A stretch of 64,000 nt of DNA from Patescibacteria group bacterium (GCA_023229665.1 JALNYW010000001.1:496001-560000), one strand, 5' to 3'; numbered from the stretch's first letter, positions 17,435 to 26,370 are shown. The notes: generated from the sequence alone by a model not told the origin. Program-made: numbers and translations.

Positions 17435-18642
17435 TTTACGGTTAGTTCTTCCCTCAATTGCTCGGTAGGGATGAGCGGAAAAGGTTTGAAACCATCTATA
17501 AATCTATCCAAGTTTGGATCCTTCTCTCCGCCCAACTCAGAATTTATACCAAGGATATAAATCCAGCTTCCCCAAACTATAACTCTCCCGTAAACGGTCG
17601 AAGGTCCCCGATCAACGACGTAATCCATGGCGGGATATCCATAATGTGTCGTCATTTGTCGATAACGATGGGTGGTCGTAACCCCTTCTTCTTCCATAAA
17701 ATACCTATCCAGGGCTGCGGCCAGACGCCTCTCTGCGGGCATCATCACGTTAAACCGAACGTCTTCAGGATGGTAAGATGACATGCCCATCAGAAAATAA
17801 AACCAATCCGGATCAAAGAAGGTAATCTGCTGGAATTGATATCCGTCATCGTCAATATTGATTGTGTCACTGAAGCTAGGTCGGACAGGGAATGCAAATC
17901 GAAAGTGCCCGTTCGGTGAACCATACTCTTTCCAACTCACATCTGGATTCTCCCGATCATATCGGGAGTGATCTTTGAGATCTGAGAAGGCAGGCGTCAC
18001 CAATTTTTCCCTCACGTAATTTTCCATTCTGACATTCTGAAAAATAACGATCATGGCGATCGTGGATGCAACGGTAGCGATAAAAAACAAACTCGAAAAA
18101 ATGCTCCAGCCTCTTTGAAACGATAGATACTCAGCTTCGGTTCTCCACTTGATTGATTTCCATGCAATCCTGTAACCATCGACCGCGAAATAGACGCTAA
18201 AAATGAGTCCGAGCGGCGGAAGAAAGGCAAGTAACGCGATCCATCGGTGGTGCATGAGCCCCCAAGCGATGGGCATGAAAAACGCGCCCCAATTCCATTT
18301 CCGGTACTTGGCTAACTTTCTTGACTCTTCTCCCTCGCCCGAACCAGAATCATACTCGTTCTTTTTCATTGGCACCTTCTTTACCAAGAAATAGATGCCG
18401 AAAATAACTCCACAAATTACGCCTGTCCAAACTAGGTACACAAAAATTCCGCTCAGGAATGTCGGCTCAGGGATGGCCTCGTTGTTCACGAATATGTCGG
18501 CGCTCTTTATCAGGGAAATGATCGAGATGACATCCAATAAAATGTAAATTGGGAAATAGATAAGAAGGGTTCCAAGCAACCTGCGCTCACTAGGAACTCC
18601 AGGTATCACGCCTACCGGATTATCTTGTTTTTTATCCATCAT
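17431..18642 (-). CDS. Multi-pass membrane protein with soluble C-terminal domain
   Basis: A 403-residue protein of no certain family. Near the N-terminus two hydrophobic segments flank a short loop (LLGTLLIYFPIYILLDVISI, then a second around SGIFVYLVWTGVICGVIF). A middle block with NWGAFFMPIAWGLMHHRW resembles DUF2628-type membrane domains, followed by another membrane segment. The last ~180 residues are soluble and contain FRFAFPVRPSFSD, a pattern seen in extracytoplasmic PsbP/DUF-like domains. ATG at 18642 (MMDKKQ) is chosen because upstream residues are low-complexity. It is the first gene of a three-gene overlapping operon with the DUF4304- and DUF695-like proteins, so they probably act together. 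Confidence 0.7.
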   Translation of the reverse strand: MMDKKQDNPVGVIPGVPSERRLLGTLLIYFPIYILLDVISIISLIKSADIFVNNEAIPEPTFLSGIFVYLVWTGVICGVIFGIYFLVKKVPMKKNEYDSGSGEGEESRKLAKYRKWNWGAFFMPIAWGLMHHRWIALLAFLPPLGLIFSVYFAVDGYRIAWKSIKWRTEAEYLSFQRGWSIFSSLFFIATVASTIAMIVIFQNVRMENYVREKLVTPAFSDLKDHSRYDRENPDVSWKEYGSPNGHFRFAFPVRPSFSDTINIDDDGYQFQQITFFDPDWFYFLMGMSSYHPEDVRFNVMMPAERRLAAALDRYFMEEEGVTTTHRYRQMTTHYGYPAMDYVVDRGPSTVYGRVIVWGSWIYILGINSELGGEKDPNLDRFIDGFKPFPLIPTEQLREELTVK

Positions 18643-18717
18643 ATGTATGTGGCGATGGTGCGGGTCAGGAGTATAGAGGTAACTTGTTGCAGATGCTACA
18701 TCAAACGAGCTTTGACA

Positions 18718-18744
18718 CAAACCCTCGCTAAAGGCGGGGGTTTG
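18718..18744 (-). terminator. Weak hairpin between island genes
   Basis: CAAACCC and GGGTTTG enclose an inner CGC/GCG stem. There is no long T-tract, so termination would be partial. Confidence 0.4.
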
Positions 18745-18758
18745 AATAGTGCCCCCTG

Positions 18759-18968
18759 CTACTTCTTTTTACTCACCCTCTTCAATAAACGCACTGCATC
18801 AAATACCAGACAAACAAAAAATAAACGCACCAAGACCTGTCCGAGATAATAATCTCCTACTGGTGAGATTAAATCCTCTCCGCTAGGCACGACGAATACA
18901 AATAACACTCCTATAACCGTAAAAATAACAATCGGTATGGTAATGAACGGTAATTGTTTGAGTAGCAT
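18759..18968 (-). CDS. Small two-TM membrane protein
   Basis: A 69-residue protein, first gene of the island. Hydrophobic residues 7-28 and about 44-60 form two likely membrane segments, with SGEDLISPVGDYY in the loop and a basic tail RVSKKK on the cytoplasmic side. No family was recognised. It lies upstream of the three-gene operon, separated by a weak hairpin. The short length and lack of homologue make it less certain than its neighbours, but start, composition and position are consistent with a gene. Confidence 0.6.
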   Translation of the reverse strand: MLLKQLPFITIPIVIFTVIGVLFVFVVPSGEDLISPVGDYYLGQVLVRLFFVCLVFDAVRLLKRVSKKK

Positions 18969-19030
18969 ATCGAGACTAGCTTATGACAAATTCCGTTGCT
19001 CAAATTATGAAAGCGCTAAATGTGTAGAGC

Positions 19031-19081
19031 GTAGCACGGGCCTATCCAATACAAAACCCCCGCATTGCTGCGGGGGTTTTG
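19031..19081. repeat. 51-bp direct repeat, right copy
   Basis: Identical to 16445-16495. Its terminator (19053-19080) lies just after the stop of the S-layer-like gene on the minus strand, so this copy is probably the native terminator of that gene. Confidence 0.9.
19053..19080. terminator. Terminator of the S-layer-like gene (right repeat copy)
   Basis: Same stem as the left copy: AAAACCCCCGCA and TGCGGGGGTTTT around TTGC. It follows the leftward S-layer-like gene by about 40 bases. Confidence 0.85.
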
Positions 19082-19120
19082 CGTCCCTTCAGGCTGTGAG
19101 GCCTTCAGGAGTTGAACCGA

Positions 19121-22100
19121 TTAACGGCTCAACGTGGACTGCTGGGTCAAGTCCTCAACGTAAGTGTCGTTGGTCCAGTCGCGCGAGCCACCAGCGGTGC
19201 CCGAAGCGTAGGAGTGCGGCACTTCCGAGTTGTCGGACCAGACGAACGTACCTTCAGCGTCAGGCGAGACATCCGGGCTCGATGACGTGTTGATGTTCGG
19301 GCCGCGGATACCGCCGAAGACGGCGTCCGTGAGATAACCCGTCGTAACAACAGCGCCCGAGTTGCGGCGGAAGTTGAGCGACAAGGAGTCACCCGAATCC
19401 ACCGTACCGTTGATCGTACCGTGCAACGTGTAAACGCTGCCCGAGCCTGAGATCGTTTCTTCGTTGGTGAAGACGATCACGATCTGACCGGAGGTTTCAC
19501 CCACGGCCGGACCGCTCGTGTAGAAGTTCACGCCCGTCGCGGAGGTGATGTCGATGTCGCCATCAGCAACATCCGAGGAGCCCTTGCGGAGGCGCAGGTT
19601 CTGGAAGTTGAAGCTGGAGTTCGAGTCACCCTTCGACCAGTTGAACACGACCTTCTTCAAGCCAACCGAGCCGGCGCTGTCAGCGGCGACCTGGAACTTG
19701 TAGAGATCCGTGTCAAGACCGGAGGTAAGCGTCGTCGAGGACAAGGCCTGACGCGTCACGACCGGTTTGGTCTTGCGGAGGACGAACTGGTTACCCACCG
19801 AACCATTGGTCGAGCCAGCCGTCGTCGTCGCGTACAAGCGGTCGCCGGAAGCGGAACCGTTGGCGCGGATGTTGAGCTGGTTGTCGTAGTTGGTGTCCCA
19901 GTCGCCGGTCTGGATGTCGCCGGCAACGCCGAGCTGCATCAAGTTACCGGAGCGGGCGGCGTTGGTGGAACCAGACACCGTACCCGAAGCGACAACGTCC
20001 GCGAGCTTACCCCAGATCTGGAAGGTGGCGGAGCCATCCTTCGGCACGATAACCGGGGAACCCGAGAGGTCGATGTCCTTGAAGGAGTACGAACCAGACG
20101 GAAGCGTGCCCTGACCCTTCACAGCGCCGTCCTGAGCGACCGCAACTTCCAAGAAGTTGGCGGCAACACCCGTGGAGGTGACCGTGACCTTGTCAAGATT
20201 CACATCTTCGTACTGAGCCGTCGCCTTGAACTGGGCGAAGTTCTGCCAGACAGCACCGTTGTCGCCGACGAGAATCGTCGACTGGCGGAGGTTGTCCGTG
20301 GCAATCGTCAGCGTACCGCTGTTGCGGATGGTCTGGACGAGGACCGTGCCGTTGACGTTGGCGTCAACCTGCGTGGAGCGAGACGGGACAACCGTGTTCG
20401 CTTCCTGATCTTCGGCCGTCACATCAGCGTCGAGGTCGATACCGAGGGCGATGTAGTCAGCGACACCTTCGACTTGGGAGTCGGCGGTACACTTGGCCAC
20501 AAGCGTCTTCGAACCGCCGCGCGGAACCGTGACGTTCATGTTGGTGATGTTGAACGTGCCGGCCGTGGTGTCAGGAGCCTGTGAGAGGCCGACCTGGGTG
20601 TCACCATCGAACAAAGCACAAGCCGTGACGATATCCTTGACCGTCGTGGCGGCGTAGAACGAACCATCAAACGAACCGGCACCCGTGAGCTTCACCGTCT
20701 TGATAGAGATGTCGCTCTGGTCGCCCGCCGTAAAGACGAAGCCGGCCGTCGGGATCATTTCCTGCTTCTTCACAGCCGTACCGGCGCTCGGAGAGGCGGC
20801 AAGGGCGATCGAAAGGTTCGAAGCCTTGACGGTCTGCAAGTTGCCGCTAATGGCGGTGTTCGGAACGATCTTATCCGTGGCGAGGAATTCGCCAGTGGTC
20901 ACAACGCGGACGTCGGACGAGCCGAAGAGCACGCTGGAGTTGTCGCCGTGCACCACGCGGTACTGGTTGTTGCCATCTGCGGAGAATTCACCGGAGATGT
21001 CATCCGTACCGTTGTAGAGGTCGGCCGTAATGGCGAGGTTCAAGGTCTGACCGGCGTTGATGTTGCGGGCGTCCGAAAGCGTGATCAAACACGCCGTCGA
21101 GGAACCCGAGCCCGTACAACCTGAAGGCAGGTTGGTCGGACCCATCCAGGTCAAACCCGTGTCCAAGTCCTTGATCTTAATGTCACGGAAGTATTCCGTG
21201 CCAGACGAACCCTTGACGAGGTCGGAAGCCGTGTTGCCCTGAATGTGGAAGTCCACATTGCGGATTTCAAGCTGGTTGTCCGGGGAGGTCAACGAGAAGC
21301 GGTACAAGACCACATCCTGGTTGCCCTTCGCAACGTTGCCAGTAACCGGTCCATTGAAGGACACGGTGAGCTGACCACCCTGCGTCGTCACGAGGATCGC
21401 GTTGTCGTCGGCCGTGCCGGCGCCATTCGCATCACCATCGAACGAACCCTGACCTGCGCTCGTACAGCCACCCACTGCGGTGTCAGCGATACAGATCGCG
21501 GCACCGGAGTTGTAGAGACGGTCGATCGCGTACACGTCAGTCGTGTACTCGACGTAGGTCTTAATGTCGCGACCCGCGCGACCGGCAACCTTGGCCTGAA
21601 GGGCGAAGGTCTTGGTCGTGCCGTTCGTGATCACGTACGGCGGGTTGAAGGTCAAGACAATCTTGTCACCGACCATGGCAGCCGTCGAAGCGACCAACGT
21701 CGAACCCTGGTAGAGGTTGAAGTTGGTGAGGTCCGAGTTGGAAATGCCACCGGTCTGGATGAGCGTCACGCGGCGAACTTCGATGTCGTTGGTGTTAGCC
21801 GTCAACTTGAAGTTGGAGATTTCGGCGTTTTGGGCGCCGATGTTCGGGTTGGCCGGGGTCGTGCCCTTTTGGACATCGAGGCGACCAGCCGAGGTCGTAC
21901 CAACGGTGAACACGTTGCCGCGCACCGGGAAGTTACCACCGACCGTACCGGAACCGACGATGACGACGGAACCGCCGTTCGTGATTTCGAACGAGTGCTG
22001 ACCACCAGCGGTGGCCGGGCTCGAGAAGTCACCAACGATGACGATGGACTTGGTCTGACCGGCCGGAACCGAGAAGTTCAAGCCGTTGAACTCCGTGACG

Positions 22101-23053
22101 TTGGTCGTGGAGTTGATGGTGCGGCCCGTGGTCATACGGTTGCCGTTGCCATCATAGAGGTACACGTTCGCAAGGTCGGAAGCAGCGCCGACGCCAATGC
22201 GGCGGATCTGCAAACCGTCGATGAGAGCTTCAGCCGAGCCAGCCGTGAAGTTGTACTTCGCGAGCATGACGCTGGCCGCGTTCTTCGGAACCGTCTGCGC
22301 CGCCGGAGTGTCCGAGGCGAGAGAGACCGTAACGCCACCCGTCACGACCGGGGTCGTGCCACAAATCGCGATCACATCCGCAAGCGGACATTCGCGGCTC
22401 GTGATGTCCGTACCGTTGCTGTACGCAATGGTGGTCATCAAGGTGTAAGCCGGGTTGAAACCGTTGGCGGCGAAGACAGAATCGGAAACGATCTTGCGCT
22501 TCATGCCACCCCACACGACGTAGCGCATCGAGTCTCCAGAGTAGGAGACGACCGAGCCATCCGGGTGAACCGGCGTCGAGACGGAAGAACCAATCGTGTA
22601 GTTCACGAAGAACGAGTCCGGAACGTCGACGACGCGCGTGGCCCAAGCTGAGCCGTAGAGCGTCGTAGCGAGCGCTTCGGATTCGACCCAGTGAAGCATG
22701 CCACCAAGGGTGACTGCGTACACTTTCGGATCCGTTTGAATCTTAACAAGTTTGGTGCCCGGGCGGATCGTGACGTTTCCACCGATCAAAATCGACGCGA
22801 GTTCCGTGTCGGAAATCGTGCGGACCGAGGAGAAGTCCATGAACCACGAGAAGTAGGTCTTCTCGTTCGGGAACACATAGCGCTTACCGTCCGCGGCGAA
22901 GTAATACACCGCCGGGCCGGAGGCCTTGATCAAATCACCGGCCACCGCAGCGGAAGCTGCCGTCGGCATGGCGAGGGCGCCAAAACCGACCGACCAAGCG
23001 ATCGTCGTCAAAGCAACGAAGCTGGAGAAAATTTTCTTAAGGATATTTCCCAT
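19121..23053 (-). CDS. Very large S-layer-like secreted surface protein
   Basis: A 1310-residue protein. The Sec signal is MGNILKKIF..., a hydrophobic core to about residue 28, then the SAA-type cleavage site near 35. Residues about 39-225 form three related blocks of 55-65 residues (ADGKRYVFPNEKTYFSW; KIQTDPKVYAVTLGGMLHWV; SGDSMRYVVWGGMKRKI). The same module occurs in the FG-GAP protein at 52016. The rest is beta-rich, Thr/Ser/Gly/Asp-rich immunoglobulin-like domains without Cys-rich or catalytic motifs. There is no LPXTG or C-terminal membrane segment, so attachment is probably through the N-terminal module. Codons are strongly biased (many C-ending), as in highly expressed genes. A major cell-surface layer protein is the best guess. 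Confidence 0.8.
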   Translation of the reverse strand: MGNILKKIFSSFVALTTIAWSVGFGALAMPTAASAAVAGDLIKASGPAVYYFAADGKRYVFPNEKTYFSWFMDFSSVRTISDTELASILIGGNVTIRPGTKLVKIQTDPKVYAVTLGGMLHWVESEALATTLYGSAWATRVVDVPDSFFVNYTIGSSVSTPVHPDGSVVSYSGDSMRYVVWGGMKRKIVSDSVFAANGFNPAYTLMTTIAYSNGTDITSRECPLADVIAICGTTPVVTGGVTVSLASDTPAAQTVPKNAASVMLAKYNFTAGSAEALIDGLQIRRIGVGAASDLANVYLYDGNGNRMTTGRTINSTTNVTEFNGLNFSVPAGQTKSIVIVGDFSSPATAGGQHSFEITNGGSVVIVGSGTVGGNFPVRGNVFTVGTTSAGRLDVQKGTTPANPNIGAQNAEISNFKLTANTNDIEVRRVTLIQTGGISNSDLTNFNLYQGSTLVASTAAMVGDKIVLTFNPPYVITNGTTKTFALQAKVAGRAGRDIKTYVEYTTDVYAIDRLYNSGAAICIADTAVGGCTSAGQGSFDGDANGAGTADDNAILVTTQGGQLTVSFNGPVTGNVAKGNQDVVLYRFSLTSPDNQLEIRNVDFHIQGNTASDLVKGSSGTEYFRDIKIKDLDTGLTWMGPTNLPSGCTGSGSSTACLITLSDARNINAGQTLNLAITADLYNGTDDISGEFSADGNNQYRVVHGDNSSVLFGSSDVRVVTTGEFLATDKIVPNTAISGNLQTVKASNLSIALAASPSAGTAVKKQEMIPTAGFVFTAGDQSDISIKTVKLTGAGSFDGSFYAATTVKDIVTACALFDGDTQVGLSQAPDTTAGTFNITNMNVTVPRGGSKTLVAKCTADSQVEGVADYIALGIDLDADVTAEDQEANTVVPSRSTQVDANVNGTVLVQTIRNSGTLTIATDNLRQSTILVGDNGAVWQNFAQFKATAQYEDVNLDKVTVTSTGVAANFLEVAVAQDGAVKGQGTLPSGSYSFKDIDLSGSPVIVPKDGSATFQIWGKLADVVASGTVSGSTNAARSGNLMQLGVAGDIQTGDWDTNYDNQLNIRANGSASGDRLYATTTAGSTNGSVGNQFVLRKTKPVVTRQALSSTTLTSGLDTDLYKFQVAADSAGSVGLKKVVFNWSKGDSNSSFNFQNLRLRKGSSDVADGDIDITSATGVNFYTSGPAVGETSGQIVIVFTNEETISGSGSVYTLHGTINGTVDSGDSLSLNFRRNSGAVVTTGYLTDAVFGGIRGPNINTSSSPDVSPDAEGTFVWSDNSEVPHSYASGTAGGSRDWTNDTYVEDLTQQSTLSR

Positions 23054-23303
23054 AGGGTAGCCCTTGCGGGCTTGTGTGCTTTAACGGATCCGAGTGAATC
23101 CGAGAAAGCGGTTCTGCCAATTATGAGTAGATGGCGGCGGCTTCCGACATTTTTCAAGTCGGAATCGACCTTTGGACCGGCGCCGTTGTGTGGGGATTCG
23201 GGCACGAGCGAAAGCGGACCTCCGCTTTCACGGAGCATTCTCCCGCTCGTCAGGACGCCTCTGCGATGCAGGGTCGCCCTGGTTGGGGGAGAATGCTATT
23301 TGA
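23054..23303 (-). promoter_or_regulatory. Structured 250-bp leader of the S-layer-like gene
   Basis: The gap holds no gene. It contains an 11-bp inverted repeat (AGCATTCTCCC 23234-23244, GGGAGAATGCT 23287-23297) enclosing two smaller stems, GAAAGCGGA/TCCGCTTTC (23210-23229), and TTCCGAC/GTCGGAA (23142-23164). A GNRA-loop hairpin, AGCCC-GCAA-GGGCT (23059-23072), ends five bases before the ATG and buries the only Shine-Dalgarno-like AAGGG. A long regulated or stabilising leader is likely; a terminator for the upstream DUF5667 gene may be part of it. No convincing sigma-70 promoter was found. Confidence 0.5.
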
Positions 23304-24458
23304 TTATTTTGGCGGCGGTGTGGTTGGCGTGGAGGAAGCGGTTGGCGTGGTGGATGAAGTAGTTGGAAGCGCCGTCGTTGAAGTGGTGGATGAAGTCGTG
23401 GTCGGAAGAGGCTCCGCGCCGGAAATAATTGCGGCCGTCGAGCTCGCGATCAATAGATCGGCGGAGACTTCGGCTTGTACCGTAGCCTTTGCGGCTTCGG
23501 CGAGCTTATCCGTCGCAAGGCCAAGCTTGTTTTCATCCAGCAACACTTTCACTTCGCCTAGGGTGGAGCTCGCGGTGGCGATTTGTGGCGTGGTTCCGGA
23601 AGCGCTCTGTTCCAGCGTTCCCGAGGTGCTCAAACGCACGCGCTCGGCAGAATCTTCGATCGAAGCGCGCAACCCATCTACTTTATTCTGCAAAACCTGG
23701 GCGACTTCTTCATCCGAAGTAACGTGTTCGCCGGCATCCTGTTCATTTGCTTCGATCAACACGGCCACGGCCGCGACGCCGGTTTGCACGGCCTGGGCCT
23801 GGGCTTCGGCGACGGCCGATTTAGCGTCCAAAGCGACCTCGTCCTTGACCGCGTCGAGCTCGGCCGTGACTTGCACCGACTTTTGATCGACGAGTTTGGC
23901 GAGTTCGGCGGCTTTCGGAGCCGAAGCTTCTTGCTTCACTTCCTTCAATTGATTTTTGACCGTATCGAGATCGCGCTTCAGTACCATGGCAGCCTCACGC
24001 ACGCGACCGGAGTTTTTTTCCGGAGCTTTTACGATGGTTTTGATTTCCTCGACGCGGCGGTCCACGAATTCCGTTTTCAAACGCACGCGGTCAGCCTTGT
24101 CGGACGTGAGGGCGAGACGCGTCTGTTCGCTGGCAAGTTTAATAGGATAGAGGAAGTCTCCCGGCAACGAACGTTCCGAAGCGTTGACGCCCATGAGCGA
24201 ACCGCCCATGACCGCGCCGATCACGGACAGAGCCGCCAAGGCAGGGGCGCGCATCAATGACATGAGCTTGGCCGGCGCAAAGGTGCGCGCGGCTTCACGC
24301 CAACGCAAAGACGCCGGCAACGGGGCCAGCGCATCGGCGGTACGGATTTTCTGCATCAATTCGCCACGCGTGCGCAAAACCCATGCCTGGTCAGGCACGA
24401 TCCCACGCTCGGCCGAATGGACCGAGCGCAGCTTGCGCAAGAGATCGCGTTTGCTCAT
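23304..24458 (-). CDS. DUF5667 membrane protein, probable anti-sigma factor
   Basis: A 384-residue protein. Residues 1-65 are a cytoplasmic basic/helical region, a membrane segment lies near 68-90 (APALAALSVIGAVMGGSLMG), and SERSLPGDFLYPIKLASEQ at 93-111 is the DUF5667 signature. About 120-300 is coiled-coil-like helices, and the tail after 350 is a Ser/Thr/Pro linker (repeats of TTSST) that may span the cell wall. ATG at 24458 overlaps the stop of the sigma gene by four bases, so the two are translationally coupled, as expected for an ECF sigma/anti-sigma pair. Its domain would sense the envelope and release the sigma factor. That role is inferred from context. Confidence 0.75.
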   Translation of the reverse strand: MSKRDLLRKLRSVHSAERGIVPDQAWVLRTRGELMQKIRTADALAPLPASLRWREAARTFAPAKLMSLMRAPALAALSVIGAVMGGSLMGVNASERSLPGDFLYPIKLASEQTRLALTSDKADRVRLKTEFVDRRVEEIKTIVKAPEKNSGRVREAAMVLKRDLDTVKNQLKEVKQEASAPKAAELAKLVDQKSVQVTAELDAVKDEVALDAKSAVAEAQAQAVQTGVAAVAVLIEANEQDAGEHVTSDEEVAQVLQNKVDGLRASIEDSAERVRLSTSGTLEQSASGTTPQIATASSTLGEVKVLLDENKLGLATDKLAEAAKATVQAEVSADLLIASSTAAIISGAEPLPTTTSSTTSTTALPTTSSTTPTASSTPTTPPPK

Positions 24459-25033
24459 GGAGTAGGAGGTCGGTCCAGGGCGTCGAGCGCCTTCATGGCC
24501 CGGTGGTAAATGACGCGCACGTGGCCAGGAGCCTTGTCGAGGACAAGCGCAATGTCGTTGTAGCCCAGCCCATCTACCAGGCGGAGCGTCAGGACGTCGC
24601 GAAAGTCTTCTTTCAAGCGGCCAATCTTATCGAGGATAAGGCTAAGGTCAGCCCTGGCTTCGATGATCGCCTGTTGCCGACTGTTATCGGACAAGGCGGT
24701 CTCATCACTAGAAGACGTTCCGGAACCGAATTCTGTTACAACCGGCAGGGGAACGGTCATCTCACGCTTCCGGTAATGATCAACGACCAGGTTACGGGCC
24801 AAGCGATACAGCAATGCGCGGACATTTCGAATGTCTTGATTTTGAAGGGCGTATTGCCAAAAACGAAGAAACGTCTCGGAAGTGACGTCTTCGGCCGTTT
24901 CGCGGGATGGGAGTTTTAGGTAAACAAAGCGGAAAATGTGCGTGACATACCGGTCATACAATCTGCCAAAAGCTTCCGCATCCCTGTGGGTGCGGATTCG
25001 ATAGACATAAAAACGATCCACGAGTTGATTCAT
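24455..25033 (-). CDS. ECF-family RNA polymerase sigma factor
   Basis: A 192-residue sigma-70 family protein of the ECF group, with sigma2 and sigma4 only. Sigma2 covers about 22-90 (YDRYVTHIFRFVYLKL, then AEDVTSETFLRFWQYA) and sigma4 about 135-185 (EDFRDVLTLRLVDGLGYNDIA, with the HTH recognition helix around PGHVRVIYHRAMKAL). GGAGGG lies ten bases before ATG 25033. It heads the operon with the DUF5667 gene, and the S-layer-like gene lies just downstream, so envelope protein expression is a plausible target. Confidence 0.9.
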   Translation of the reverse strand: MNQLVDRFYVYRIRTHRDAEAFGRLYDRYVTHIFRFVYLKLPSRETAEDVTSETFLRFWQYALQNQDIRNVRALLYRLARNLVVDHYRKREMTVPLPVVTEFGSGTSSSDETALSDNSRQQAIIEARADLSLILDKIGRLKEDFRDVLTLRLVDGLGYNDIALVLDKAPGHVRVIYHRAMKALDALDRPPTP

Positions 25034-25074
25034 GCGTCCAAACCCTCCGGAAACGCCAAACCGTCGTAGCGCAG

Positions 25075-25103
25075 ACTTTAGCTGAATCTAGGCTTTTCTT
25101 CAA
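25075..25103 (-). promoter_or_regulatory. Promoter of the sigma/anti-sigma operon
   Basis: On the minus strand TTGAAG (25098-25103), a 17-bp spacer and TAAAGT (25075-25080). The transcript would have a leader of roughly 35 bases ending in the GGAGGG ribosome site. Confidence 0.6.
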
Positions 25104-25134
25104 GAAAGATATATATTTTTTGGCTTAGATTAGC

Positions 25135-25162
25135 AAAAGCCGCCTGTGGAAAGGCGGCTTTT
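25135..25162. terminator. Terminator of the GT4 gene at 25173
   Basis: AAAAGCCGCC and GGCGGCTTTT form a 10-bp stem with an 8-base loop; A- and T-tracts on both sides allow bidirectional action. Confidence 0.8.
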
Positions 25163-25172
25163 CGCTGGTTTT

Positions 25173-26345
25173 TTAGACCTGGGGGACGATTTGCGAGGTC
25201 AAAACGGTCGGACGTCCCATGGTTTCGAGATAGATCCGTTCCATATCATCAATACGATCATTCAGGTCATGGGAAGCCATCGCGTGGCGGTTGGCCGGCT
25301 CGGCCAAACGGGCGCGATCCGTGGGATCCATCTCGGCGGCCTGGATCAGGGCATTGGCCAAGCTATCCACGTCGCGCGGACGGATGCGCAGCATCGATCC
25401 GGCCGTGGCTTCGACGTTCGCGTCGATATCCGTCGCGATCACCAGGCGATTCAGCTGACACGCTTCCACGAGCGACAAGGACAAACCTTCGCTGGCCGTA
25501 GGAAAGACGTGCGCGAGCGCGCCAGCCTGCAAAGCCGCGAGCTCCTTGCCGAAACGCTGGCCAAGCATGAGCACGCCGGGCGTGCGATTCGCGAGACTAC
25601 AAAGCCAGGAAGCGTACGCGTCGGTCCAAGCGGCGCCGCCGACAATCACCATCGGGCGAAGTTCAAACAATTCAGGACGTTCGGCGCGAGCTTTTGCATA
25701 GGCCTCGATCAAGACATGGGCCATCTTATCCGGAATCAAGCGGCCAACGAACAAATAGAAGTTATCCACAACCAAACCATGCGGTTTCAGATAGTTATCC
25801 ACATCAGCGGGAACCTCAGGGGTCGGGATCGGGTGGGTCACATACGCGGTTTGGACGCCATACGTCTTCTGGCAATACGTGGCCAACACCTGGGAAATCG
25901 TCACCGTGCGGTGCGGAACATGGCAAGCCATCCACTCCCCAATCTTAAACGACAAACGCGCGAACCAACCCCACTTGGACAATACGCGGTCAATCGAATG
26001 AAACGTCACGACGACCTTGGCGCGCGGGTGCATCAAACGAGCCGCTGGCGTAAGCAAGGCGATACCGCTGCCATGCAAATGCACGACATCCGGACGCATC
26101 TGGCGAGCCGCCCACAACGCCGTAAAACTGTGCGTGATGGCATCCAAATGCTTGGTACGGATACCGGGGGTAATCACCTGCTCGATCCCGGCCGGGGCTT
26201 TGCTGCCGGCCACATACCAGGCGCGGCCAAACACGATCACCTTATGGCCACGGGAAACCAAACCGGTCGCCAACGTTTCCACGTGGCGCTCGATGCCGCC
26301 GGAACGAGCCGGCAATCCCTTCTGACCGATCATGGCGATAACCAT
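25173..26345 (-). CDS. GT4 glycosyltransferase with DUF1972-like N-terminus
   Basis: A 390-residue GT4 protein outside the main polysaccharide locus. IGQKGLPARSGGIERHVETL at residues 6-25 is the DUF1972/rhamnosyltransferase-type acceptor loop, PDVVHLHGSGIALL follows, and the donor domain has VGRLIPDKMAHVLIEAY and ASEGLSLSLVEACQL (E-x7-E). It is monocistronic, with its own promoter and terminator. Substrate is unknown; the family usually transfers rhamnose, glucose or N-acetylated sugars to a lipid-linked glycan. Confidence 0.87.
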   Translation of the reverse strand: MVIAMIGQKGLPARSGGIERHVETLATGLVSRGHKVIVFGRAWYVAGSKAPAGIEQVITPGIRTKHLDAITHSFTALWAARQMRPDVVHLHGSGIALLTPAARLMHPRAKVVVTFHSIDRVLSKWGWFARLSFKIGEWMACHVPHRTVTISQVLATYCQKTYGVQTAYVTHPIPTPEVPADVDNYLKPHGLVVDNFYLFVGRLIPDKMAHVLIEAYAKARAERPELFELRPMVIVGGAAWTDAYASWLCSLANRTPGVLMLGQRFGKELAALQAGALAHVFPTASEGLSLSLVEACQLNRLVIATDIDANVEATAGSMLRIRPRDVDSLANALIQAAEMDPTDRARLAEPANRHAMASHDLNDRIDDMERIYLETMGRPTVLTSQIVPQV

Positions 26346-26370
26346 AGGAAGTCGTGAAGATTAAGGACTT

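Larger units (their letters stand above)
16496..19030. mobile_element. AT-richer gene island bounded by 51-bp direct repeats
   Basis: About 2.5 kb holding four leftward genes. By hand count a sample line inside (17041-17100) has 25 G+C of 60, against 36 of 60 in a line of the adjacent polymerase gene (15721-15780). The flanking 51-bp repeats each contain the same terminator, as would result from insertion with target duplication or from homologous recombination at a repeated terminator. No integrase or transposase is present, so a mobile origin is inference. Confidence 0.45.

Noticed and set aside
16445..19081. Insertion sequence bounded by the 51-bp repeats
   Set aside because: No transposase gene or terminal inverted repeats; kept only as a candidate island.
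21245..22651. 468-residue rightward reading frame in the S-layer-like gene
   Set aside because: Antisense to a 1310-residue secreted protein with strong codon bias; its translation is rich in Arg/His/Val/Asp repeats with no recognisable domain.
25146..26357. 403-residue rightward frame opposite the GT4 gene
   Set aside because: Antisense shadow; the minus strand has a GT4 with promoter and terminator.
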